Shown: one piece after another, positions 1 to 6,882 of the stretch | Layout of the letters: the number at the start of each line of letters is the position of its first letter | Numbering within the stretch: position 1 is the first letter of the stretch | Source: Candidatus Poribacteria bacterium | GTDB lineage: Bacteria > Poribacteria > WGA-4E > B28-G17 | Assembly (NCBI GenBank): GCA_003645735.1 | Contig: QNBQ01000026.1 | Coordinates: forward strand, 1-10,374 | Direction of reading: 5' to 3' | DNA: 10,374 nt | The notes under the pieces: generated by a model | The model's database searches: none | The model's input: the letters and a program-made list of their open reading frames with translations, nothing else | What the model was told of the DNA's origin: nothing | Made by a program: the position numbers and the translations under genes

Positions 1-897
1 ATCAAAGGAGGCGATTACACCCCCATACAGTTCAGAGGAAACCGCCCCGACTTCGTCGAGGCGGAGGATGTGGGCAAGATAACGGATTGGGTCTGGTTCT
101 TCTCGGACGAGAGCAACGAGTCGCTACAGCTTAACGGGACCACTGACAGTTATGTCATCGTCAACAACGTCAGTTCCGATTTCCCTTCCGATGCCGTGAC
201 CATAGAGTTCTGGATGAAGAGCTCAGACAGCCAGAACCCCGGAACGCCTATCTCCTATGCATCGGCGAGCGATGCCAATGAGCTGGGTATATACAACTAC
301 ACCAACTTCGACGTCCGGGTCGCCGGGGTGGGTAGCGGCAAGATCAACATATCAGCAAACGACGGCAAATGGCATCACATAGCCATGACATGGGAGAGCA
401 GCACGGGAGAGATGAAGTTCTACAAGGACGGCGCTCTGGTATACACCCAGACGATCGCTCAAGGCGATACGATAGAGGGAGGAGGGACACTGGTGATCGG
501 GCAAGACCAGGACACACTGGGAGGAGGGTTCCAGATAGAGCAGGCCTTTAGAGGTAACATAGACGAGGTGATGATCTGGAGGGTGGTGAGGACGGCGGAG
601 CAGATCAGGGAGGATATGGGAAGAGAGCTGATCGGTACCGAGGATGGACTGGTTCTCTACATGAGGTTCGAGAGCGGAGATGTGGAGGGCGATACGATCA
701 AGGATCGCACCGGTAAGAACGATGGAATCATGAACAACTGTTCCATCTCGCCTGATGGACACCCGATAGCCGTAACCGGCATATGGGACCCCGTTTACGA
801 GTTCCCCAAAGCTGGCACCTACGATGTGGGTCTCAAGGTGCTGGCCGAGTCGGGCAAGTGGAGCACGATGGCGATAACGAAGGTGACGGTGGTAGAC
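1..897 (+). other. PKD domain with an inserted LamG domain
   Basis: Codons 1-39 read like the first PKD strands (TPIQFRG, then ITDWVWFFSDES in place of the usual WxFGDG). Codons 260-299 read like the PKD end (DPVYEFPKAGTYDVGLKV). Between them, at 118-770, lies a full LamG/concanavalin-like jellyroll with the usual WHHIAMTW strand, a KFYKDG turn, a GNIDEVMIW strand and an LVLYMRFESGD end. The first half lies upstream of the first possible start (GTG at 70), which also supports the gene continuing to the left. LamG domains usually bind glycans or mediate adhesion; no ligand can be read from the sequence. Confidence 0.7.
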
Positions 898-3800
898 GGC
901 AAGATAGCCGGTTACGTGAAGGCAGCCGATCTGAGGACGCCTGTCAAGGGGGTGTGGCTGACGTTGAAATCAGCCCACGTCGATAAGAACGCTCTGGCGA
1001 GGGTAGCTGAAACCGCGGATAACGTCTACACCACCGATGAGGGATGGCTCAGAACGGAGACGGACAATAAGGGATACTACGAGTTCCCACACCTGCCCCT
1101 GGGAACATATCAGGTGATCGCTTACAAGAAAGATGAGAATATGGTGCACGAGTTTAAAAAAGCGGTTCAGACGGTTGAGCTTACTTTGAACGGACCGAAC
1201 CAGCTGGCCGTGGATTTCGTGGATCTGAGCGTCTACCCCGTGGGGGGCCGAATAGTTTACAGCATCAAGAAGAACGGGCAGGATGTGCTGGTCAAAGATG
1301 TGAAGGTGATAGCTCAGCCCATCGGCTCCACCAGCCTGATCGAATCCGTCCCCAGCACAAAATCGCTCACGGCCACCGGTACCAACTACAGCCTCCCCCT
1401 CTTCGCCGGGAAATACTACATGCTAGCTAAGAGAGAAGGCCATGATATCCGGATTAAGGAGGATACCCCCGGATACGATCCCGATACAGGTGTGATAACC
1501 ATCGAAGGAACTCGAACCGACGTGGACTTCATCGATTACACCACCAGGAAACTCAAAGTGATCGTCCAAGACCCGGGCGAAAACCCCATCTCCAAATACC
1601 CGAGCCACTTCAGCAACGCCGGAGATCCGATAAAGGTGACGGTGAGCGGGGATAACGGACAGGATGAGGGGTTCGTTAACGATGATGGGGAGATAGAGTT
1701 CACGCTCAACCCCGGAAAGTACACCGTCACCATCCAGGGAGCCAGACCTGAGAGCAAGGAGGTTGACCTGAGGGGAGGGGATAACGAGATCATCATGACA
1801 ATTCCCGTTAAGATAGAACTTGTCATCGAAGGGCGGCCGAAACTGTTCGACGCGCCCGATGAGTTTCTGGAGCTGTTCGGACTGTCCAAGGACGATAACC
1901 CCGAGGGTTACATGTATTACTACCCGCCTGAACCCCGCTCCTTCACTTATACGATCAAAGCGACCGCCAACGGACACCCTGTGGAGGATTTCACCCTCTA
2001 TGTTACCGATGAGATAAGCATGATGACCGAAGATCCACCTGAAGAGCAGGAGATACAGGTTGAAGGCAGCGAGTATGAATACACAATAGTGGCAGGTTTG
2101 CCGAAGATGACGGACGACGACCCGCCCTTAGCGGCACCTAAAAAGATCAAGTTCAAGGCGACTAAAGAGGGGTATGAGGACAGCGACATCGCCGAGGATG
2201 AGGTCATAGTCTTGGGAGACGTTCCCGTGGGAAGCGCGGCCAGAATCGTCTCGATCCCCGTGGTCAACTATCTCGTTCTCCACGACCCGCCGGGTGACGG
2301 AAGCTACGCCTACCTCGACGATTCCGTCTCCACCAAGGGGTTGGTGGTAGGGCTTCAGATTAAAATCAGAGAAGAGGTTATCCCGGTCTACCCATCCCCG
2401 TGGAGCAAGGAGCGGGAGGTGAAGGACTTCAGTTTCGGGAAGGAGGAGGGGGAGGAAAGTGAATATGATATGCAGGACAGGGGGTTGCTCGGATATAGGG
2501 ACTCCGTCCCAACCCTGGGTCACTTCACCTGGGCGGCTGTAGTTGAGACGGCAACGGGGGCTGGAATCGTAGCTTTGGGGCCGCTTGGGTACGCACTTCA
2601 GCTAGCCAAGCTTGGAGCTAAAGCGGCTTCGATCACACCAGTCGGAACATCGTCAGGCATCGTGGCATACGAGGTCAGCCCCGGGCGTCGCCTTGAAACC
2701 CCCTCTGAGGACGAGTTCCCCGACATACTCGGACCCGGCAAAGGCGACATCTACTTCGGCGAGGGATGGACGCTCGGCCTGCAGACCAAATACCGCCTGG
2801 GTATCCGGTGGAACGACGAAACACAGGAGTGGGAGTTAGAAACCAAGCAGATAGAGACCTATGACATACTTGAGAGGACGAACCAGTATGTCTATACCGT
2901 GAGGGATATAGAGAACCTCATCGAAGAGTTGGAGGCGAAGATCGAACAGGCGGAGGACGAGAGCGAGCGCCAAAAGCTGGAAAATGCGAGGGAAATCTGG
3001 CAGACGCTGCTTGATGCAAATGTCGCCCGGAAATGGAGAGACAACCTCACCTCGGATAACCCCCTCTCCCTGGAGGAGTTCGCTGAGCAAAACGGGCTTT
3101 CAAGCGCGATCGACGGCAAGGATTATGAGATGTTAATCATCAGCGCCGGTCCCTCGTTCGAATACTCGAGAACCGTCTCCGTAGAGCATACCGTCTCCTT
3201 CTCGCTGGGCATATCCGTGGAATCAAGCTCTGAATTCAGCCATGAATTGGTGATAAAGGAAAAGTTCTCGGTCCCACTCGTAGGGTTTGGGGTGGAGATC
3301 GATCTGAAATCCGGCTCATCCGCCTCCATCGGCAGCAGCACGGAGTTCGGAGCGGAATGGGAGAGCGGTTGTTCGGCCGAACAGACGGTCGGATTCGTCC
3401 TCAAGGATGACGACATCGGGGATAACATCATCACCTATGTCTTCGAGGACCCGAGGTGGGGAACGCCTCTCTTCCTCCAAGATCCCGGCAGCATAACCTC
3501 CGATCCCTGGGAGCCGGGCACGAACAAGGGGATAGACGCGACGATGGAGCTGTTGGAGGAACCCTCGGGACCGATGGACTACCATGACGGCGCTCACTAC
3601 AAGATCAAAGTTAAATACACGGGCCTCAGAAGCCTGGATGCCTTCCGATTCGACTTCATCATGTTCACCCTGCCCACCTTGAACCCGAATCAGGCATACG
3701 TTGAGTTCAACGGATACTGGGGACCCTACTCAATAGGGCTTGACTCAGAGGCAGACACTGCTGTCGTTGACGTTCTAATAAAACCGCCTAAGCGGGACCT

Positions 3801-6800
3801 GAACAACTCTGAGGAGAAACAGTACGAAGTCACCATCATCCTCGAGGAGAGCGGCGATCAACAGGTACACCGCGAGATAACGTTGAAACCGAAATTCGCG
3901 GATCTGCGCGCTCCTAGAGCGGTTATCAAAGCGCCCTACGACGGTGAGCGTATAAGCCCCGTACTCTTCCCGGAGGAGGATCCGTTCGAGATCAGGGTGG
4001 TCTCCGAGGATACAGATATCGCTAAAATTCAGCTTCAGATTCGGTCGAAGCAACCGGATGGAGTATGGGAACCCTGGAGGAACCTCTCGGGGATGGTGTG
4101 GGAGGAAGGGAAAGATAACCCCAACGTTACGGTCTTCGACAGGCTTGACAGGAGACCGCCCCACAGGGAGTTCGTTTTCAAATGGTCGGAGGACGAGATA
4201 CGGAGCCTCGGTGTGGGTGAATACGCCTTAAGGGCCGTGGCGACCGATAAGGCCACGCCTAATCCCAACACCGATATCGATCCCCCGTTCGTGGTCTTCA
4301 TGGTCGATGACGCCAAACCCTCGGTTCTGTGCACCGTTCCCGACTATCAGGCAAGGGAAAGCGAAAGGATCTACAGAGGGGAGCTGAGCGTCACCTTCAC
4401 CGACGATATGAGGGCCTCCGACTTTTCGGACAGAACCTTTTACGTCACCGACCTCCTCGATGGCGGGAAGAAAGTGGCGGGATACGTCTCCTACAGCCCC
4501 GCCCTGAGAAAGGCGGTCTTCGTCCCGGTAAAGCCGTTCAGGCCCAACGGATACTACAGGGTGGAGATAAAAACCGACGTGGATACGGACGGGGATGGCG
4601 AGGTGGACGAGAGGGGCGTCCACGACCTGGCCGGCAACCCGCTGGATACGACCTTCGTGTGGACGTTCCGGACGACAGACGTGCCGTTTGAGCCGACCTG
4701 GTCCATAAATTGGAGGGTCTCGGACGGGGTCACAGTCGATTCGAACAACGTCTGCGGGGTGGAATACGGGGCCGAAGACGGCGAGGATGAAAAGGATGTC
4801 AGGGCCGTCCCGACCCTGGGATCGCAGATGAGGATGTGCTTCCTGGACAGGGAGAGGAACGAGTTCGACAGGGACATCCGCCCCGCCGACGGCAGGCTCG
4901 CCCACCACTGGTTCTTCGTGATAGATAACGCCAAGCCCGGCTCGACGGTCACAATAGAATACCAGCCATCGACCAGGTTGACCAAGGCCACCAGGCAGTA
5001 TCAAATCTTGAGGCTGGTCGAGTTCGACCAGAACGGGGAGGTCTCGAACGTAATAGATCTCGACCCCACCCAGGCGGAGGTCGATCCGAACACAGGCCAA
5101 CCGGGATATGTGGTGGCATACCAATACGTCAATCAGGGCGAGCGATCCAGATATTTCAGGCTGGACGTTCAAAAGGCGGAGTTCATCGCGACGAAGTGGG
5201 AAGTGGGCACCTCGGGATGGAAGTTCTTCTCGGTGCCGATAACCCCTCGACAAGCCGAGCCGTTCGTGAACCTGGGGGACGATATAGAGCCGTTCCAGAT
5301 GTTCCAGTATGACACGGCAAGCGGGGGATACAAGGTCTATCCGTATGACATAGGCGAGGTGGGGCTGGAGACCGGCAAGGGGTATTTTACGAGGCTGAAC
5401 GGGGATGTGGAGGTGGATGTAGGAGGGGCGATGAACCAAGGCGATGTGGTGATCACGCTGGAGGCGGCCGGCTGGCACGCCATAGGCAATCCGTTCATAA
5501 AAGAGGTGAGGGTTGCCGACCTTAAGGTCAACGGCCAACCCTTCGAGGAAGCCGTGGCGGCAGGAGCGGTGGAGGGAACGCTGTATAGATGGAGGGTCGT
5601 CAGCAAGAAGGAGGCGTTCGCCGGAGGTCAAACCGGCGCTCCAAGCGCGGACGGCTACCAGGCCGTGGGCGTTGAGGACAGCCTGAAACCGTGGGAGGGC
5701 TACTGGCTGAAGACAAACCAGCCGAACGTGAAGCTGACGATACCCGCGCCCCCCGACCTGCCGAACCGGGCGCCCGTGCCGGATTACCTGAAACCGCCCA
5801 TGGCTCCGAAAGCGGCCGAGGCCGGGAAACCGCTGGACTCCGGATACGACCTGAAGCTCACCTTCAAACTAACATCCGCCTTTGCCTCGGACATCACCAC
5901 CACCCTGGGAACACATCCCGAAGCTGAGGAGGGACGCGATAGGTATGACCGCAGCGAGCCGCCAACCCTCAGCAAAACCGTTGCCGCCTACTTCAACGGA
6001 GGGTATGACAGGGATATCAGGCCATCCCTGAGACCAGGCCAAAGCGAGGTGTGGAAGCTGACAGTCTTCACCGACAGGCCCGACTCCAAAATGGTGCTGC
6101 GATGGGATGAGGCGATCGAAAACATCCCCGGCGATGTGATGCTCTACATCAGGAGGACCGATATCCCGGATGCCCAATGGCTCGATATGAGGGAGGTTCG
6201 CTCCATCGAGTTGCCCTCCAAAGGGAGGATCACGGAGATCAACCTGGAGATCAAGGCGGAGCGGTTCGAGATGACCCTCCCCTCTAAGATAGAGGTCGAA
6301 GCGGGAGAGGGAGAGGTCATCGTCCGGTGGCGGATGGACGATAACCCCTTCGTCGAGGGATACGTCCTGGAGAGGAGAGGCGAGGATGGAACGGTGAGGT
6401 TCGAGCTGCCGGCGGATGCGAGGGAGTTCGTGGACAAAGAGGTTCAGGAGGAGAGATGTTATTCCTACCGCCTGACGGTTCTCTTCAGGAGCGGCGCCGA
6501 GCTGAGCAGCGATGAGTTCACGGTGACGGTCCTGCCCGTTATCAAGAGGACGGCTTTGCTGCAGAGCTACCCCAACCCGTTCAACCCCGAGGTTTGGATA
6601 CCGTATGAGCTGGCGGAGGAGTGCAGGGTCGAGATACTGATCTTCGACATGAACGGCAGGCTGGTCAGGAGGCTGGATCTGGGCGTTCAACCCAGGGGAA
6701 GGTATATCAGCAAGCAAAAAGCAGCCCACTGGGACGGGCGAAACGAGAGGGGAGAACGGGTCGGAAGCGGGGTCTACTTCTACACGCTCAAAGCCGGGAG

Positions 6801-6837
6801 GTTCACCGCGACGAGAAAGATGATCATCAGGAAGTAG
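1..6837 (+). CDS. Giant secreted multi-domain protein (PKD/LamG/Ig-like/FN3, C-terminal sorting tail), 5' partial
   Basis: The frame is open from the first base, so the true start lies upstream; 2278 codons are visible. Domains by codon from base 1: first half of a PKD domain (1-39, DWVWFFSD); LamG (40-257, with DGKWHHIAMTW and FRGNIDEVMIW); second half of PKD (260-299, AGTYDVGLKV); three carboxypeptidase-regulatory-like beta-sandwiches (about 300-405, 412-510, 516-606, the first with GYYEFPHLPLGTYQV); an uncharacterised core (about 607-1290) with HDPPGDGSYAYL (761-772), a Gly/Ala-rich hydrophobic stretch (844-878), a coiled coil (959-1012) and Ser-rich alternating strands (1051-1133); an Ig-like region (1299-1437); Big_5-like (1438-1561) with a DxDxDGDG calcium-type loop; a DRDIRP domain twice (about 1561-1660 and 1952-2037); a 'GWKFFSVP...AIGNPF...GYWL' module (1727-1915); FN3-like (2093-2180); sorting tail (2186-2278). 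It is inferred to be a cell-surface or released adhesion or polysaccharide-binding protein. No complete catalytic site was recognised. Confidence 0.9.
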   Translation: MKGGDYTPIQFRGNRPDFVEAEDVGKITDWVWFFSDESNESLQLNGTTDSYVIVNNVSSDFPSDAVTIEFWMKSSDSQNPGTPISYASASDANELGIYNYTNFDVRVAGVGSGKINISANDGKWHHIAMTWESSTGEMKFYKDGALVYTQTIAQGDTIEGGGTLVIGQDQDTLGGGFQIEQAFRGNIDEVMIWRVVRTAEQIREDMGRELIGTEDGLVLYMRFESGDVEGDTIKDRTGKNDGIMNNCSISPDGHPIAVTGIWDPVYEFPKAGTYDVGLKVLAESGKWSTMAITKVTVVDGKIAGYVKAADLRTPVKGVWLTLKSAHVDKNALARVAETADNVYTTDEGWLRTETDNKGYYEFPHLPLGTYQVIAYKKDENMVHEFKKAVQTVELTLNGPNQLAVDFVDLSVYPVGGRIVYSIKKNGQDVLVKDVKVIAQPIGSTSLIESVPSTKSLTATGTNYSLPLFAGKYYMLAKREGHDIRIKEDTPGYDPDTGVITIEGTRTDVDFIDYTTRKLKVIVQDPGENPISKYPSHFSNAGDPIKVTVSGDNGQDEGFVNDDGEIEFTLNPGKYTVTIQGARPESKEVDLRGGDNEIIMTIPVKIELVIEGRPKLFDAPDEFLELFGLSKDDNPEGYMYYYPPEPRSFTYTIKATANGHPVEDFTLYVTDEISMMTEDPPEEQEIQVEGSEYEYTIVAGLPKMTDDDPPLAAPKKIKFKATKEGYEDSDIAEDEVIVLGDVPVGSAARIVSIPVVNYLVLHDPPGDGSYAYLDDSVSTKGLVVGLQIKIREEVIPVYPSPWSKEREVKDFSFGKEEGEESEYDMQDRGLLGYRDSVPTLGHFTWAAVVETATGAGIVALGPLGYALQLAKLGAKAASITPVGTSSGIVAYEVSPGRRLETPSEDEFPDILGPGKGDIYFGEGWTLGLQTKYRLGIRWNDETQEWELETKQIETYDILERTNQYVYTVRDIENLIEELEAKIEQAEDESERQKLENAREIWQTLLDANVARKWRDNLTSDNPLSLEEFAEQNGLSSAIDGKDYEMLIISAGPSFEYSRTVSVEHTVSFSLGISVESSSEFSHELVIKEKFSVPLVGFGVEIDLKSGSSASIGSSTEFGAEWESGCSAEQTVGFVLKDDDIGDNIITYVFEDPRWGTPLFLQDPGSITSDPWEPGTNKGIDATMELLEEPSGPMDYHDGAHYKIKVKYTGLRSLDAFRFDFIMFTLPTLNPNQAYVEFNGYWGPYSIGLDSEADTAVVDVLIKPPKRDLNNSEEKQYEVTIILEESGDQQVHREITLKPKFADLRAPRAVIKAPYDGERISPVLFPEEDPFEIRVVSEDTDIAKIQLQIRSKQPDGVWEPWRNLSGMVWEEGKDNPNVTVFDRLDRRPPHREFVFKWSEDEIRSLGVGEYALRAVATDKATPNPNTDIDPPFVVFMVDDAKPSVLCTVPDYQARESERIYRGELSVTFTDDMRASDFSDRTFYVTDLLDGGKKVAGYVSYSPALRKAVFVPVKPFRPNGYYRVEIKTDVDTDGDGEVDERGVHDLAGNPLDTTFVWTFRTTDVPFEPTWSINWRVSDGVTVDSNNVCGVEYGAEDGEDEKDVRAVPTLGSQMRMCFLDRERNEFDRDIRPADGRLAHHWFFVIDNAKPGSTVTIEYQPSTRLTKATRQYQILRLVEFDQNGEVSNVIDLDPTQAEVDPNTGQPGYVVAYQYVNQGERSRYFRLDVQKAEFIATKWEVGTSGWKFFSVPITPRQAEPFVNLGDDIEPFQMFQYDTASGGYKVYPYDIGEVGLETGKGYFTRLNGDVEVDVGGAMNQGDVVITLEAAGWHAIGNPFIKEVRVADLKVNGQPFEEAVAAGAVEGTLYRWRVVSKKEAFAGGQTGAPSADGYQAVGVEDSLKPWEGYWLKTNQPNVKLTIPAPPDLPNRAPVPDYLKPPMAPKAAEAGKPLDSGYDLKLTFKLTSAFASDITTTLGTHPEAEEGRDRYDRSEPPTLSKTVAAYFNGGYDRDIRPSLRPGQSEVWKLTVFTDRPDSKMVLRWDEAIENIPGDVMLYIRRTDIPDAQWLDMREVRSIELPSKGRITEINLEIKAERFEMTLPSKIEVEAGEGEVIVRWRMDDNPFVEGYVLERRGEDGTVRFELPADAREFVDKEVQEERCYSYRLTVLFRSGAELSSDEFTVTVLPVIKRTALLQSYPNPFNPEVWIPYELAEECRVEILIFDMNGRLVRRLDLGVQPRGRYISKQKAAHWDGRNERGERVGSGVYFYTLKAGRFTATRKMIIRK
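2272..3560 (+). other. Uncharacterised conserved-looking core of the giant protein
   Basis: This stretch matches no domain I can name with confidence. It has ordered landmarks: HDPPGDGSYAYL (2281-2316), a hydrophobic Gly/Ala-rich segment (about 2530-2634), GDIYFGEGWTLGLQ (from 2743), a charged coiled coil (2875-3036), ISAGPSFEYSRT (from 3139), alternating Ser/hydrophobic strands (3151-3400), DDDIGD (3406-3423), WGTPLF (3457-3474) and DPWEPGT (3502-3522). From memory, a similar series of landmarks (DPPGxxSYAxL, SAGxxYEYS, DDDPGDYFSV, YGTPVF, CPWEPGT) occurs in other giant LamG-containing proteins, but I cannot confirm this here. The strand pattern loosely recalls aerolysin/ETX-MTX2 beta-pore proteins, which is a hypothesis only. 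Confidence 0.45.
4681..4980 (+). repeat. DRDIRP domain, copy A
   Basis: This is the first copy of a diverged internal duplication within the giant protein. It contains GVEYGAEDGEDE, a PTL step, then DRDIRP at 4867-4884 followed by an aromatic strand (HHWFFVI) and an IEYQP end. It aligns in the same order with copy B at about 5854-6110. I recognise no named domain. It lies directly after the Big_5-like domain and before the GWKFFSVP module. Confidence 0.6.
5854..6110 (+). repeat. DRDIRP domain, copy B
   Basis: This is the second copy of the domain at 4681-4980. It contains GTHPEAEEGRDRYD, a PPTL step, AAYF, DRDIRP at 6007-6024, then EVWKLTVF and a VLRWDE end. A motif of the type 'G(V/T)xxxAxxGxD...DIR...W' recurs, as I recall, just ahead of sorting tails in other large secreted proteins. 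Here it is followed by about 165 nt of linker strands and the FN3-like domain. Confidence 0.6.
6556..6834 (+). other. C-terminal sorting/FlgD-Ig-like tail, giant protein
   Basis: This is a 93-residue tail with YPNPFNPEVWIPYEL, a GRLVRRLDLG strand, AAHWDGRN, GSGVYFYTL and RKMIIRK at the very C-terminus. It has the layout of T9SS type-A/FlgD-Ig-like C-terminal signals, which direct export or surface attachment. The E(T/V)WIP wording is the basis for the Poribacteria-type assignment. The secretion machinery itself is not in the window. Confidence 0.85.
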
Positions 6838-6854
6838 GGGCGCCTTGCCGCCCC
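6837..6854 (+). terminator. Intercistronic hairpin, weak or attenuating
   Basis: A perfect 6-bp G+C-rich stem (GGGGCG / CGCCCC) with a 6-nt loop begins at the last base of the stop codon. No T-run follows, only a pyrimidine-rich CTGCTTCCTC. It is therefore not a convincing intrinsic terminator. It could protect a 3' end or reduce read-through between the first two genes. Confidence 0.3.
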
Positions 6855-6868
6855 TGCTTCCTCACGAT

Positions 6869-6876
6869 GAGGAGGT
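6869..6876 (+). promoter_or_regulatory. Ribosome binding site that fixes the start of the propeller gene
   Basis: GAGGAGGT is a near-perfect Shine-Dalgarno sequence. It directly abuts the GTG at 6877 with no spacer but lies 6 nt before the GTG at 6883. The second GTG is therefore the likely start. Confidence 0.75.
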
Positions 6877-6882
6877 GTGGCG

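Noticed and set aside
70..72. GTG at 70 as the true start of the giant gene.
   Set aside because: The frame is open back to base 1, the upstream codons complete the first half of a PKD domain, and the GGAGG at 63-67 is only 2 nt from the GTG. No signal peptide follows.
4228..5631. A 467-codon open frame on the minus strand opposite the giant gene.
   Set aside because: It lies wholly antisense to a frame with clear domain order (Ig-like, Big_5-like, DRDIRP). Its translation is rich in His, Arg and Pro with no recognisable motif, as expected for a high-GC shadow frame.
5869..6729. A 286-codon open frame on the minus strand.
   Set aside because: It is antisense to the DRDIRP, FN3-like and sorting-tail region, with no ribosome binding site or motif that I could recognise; it is a compositional shadow.
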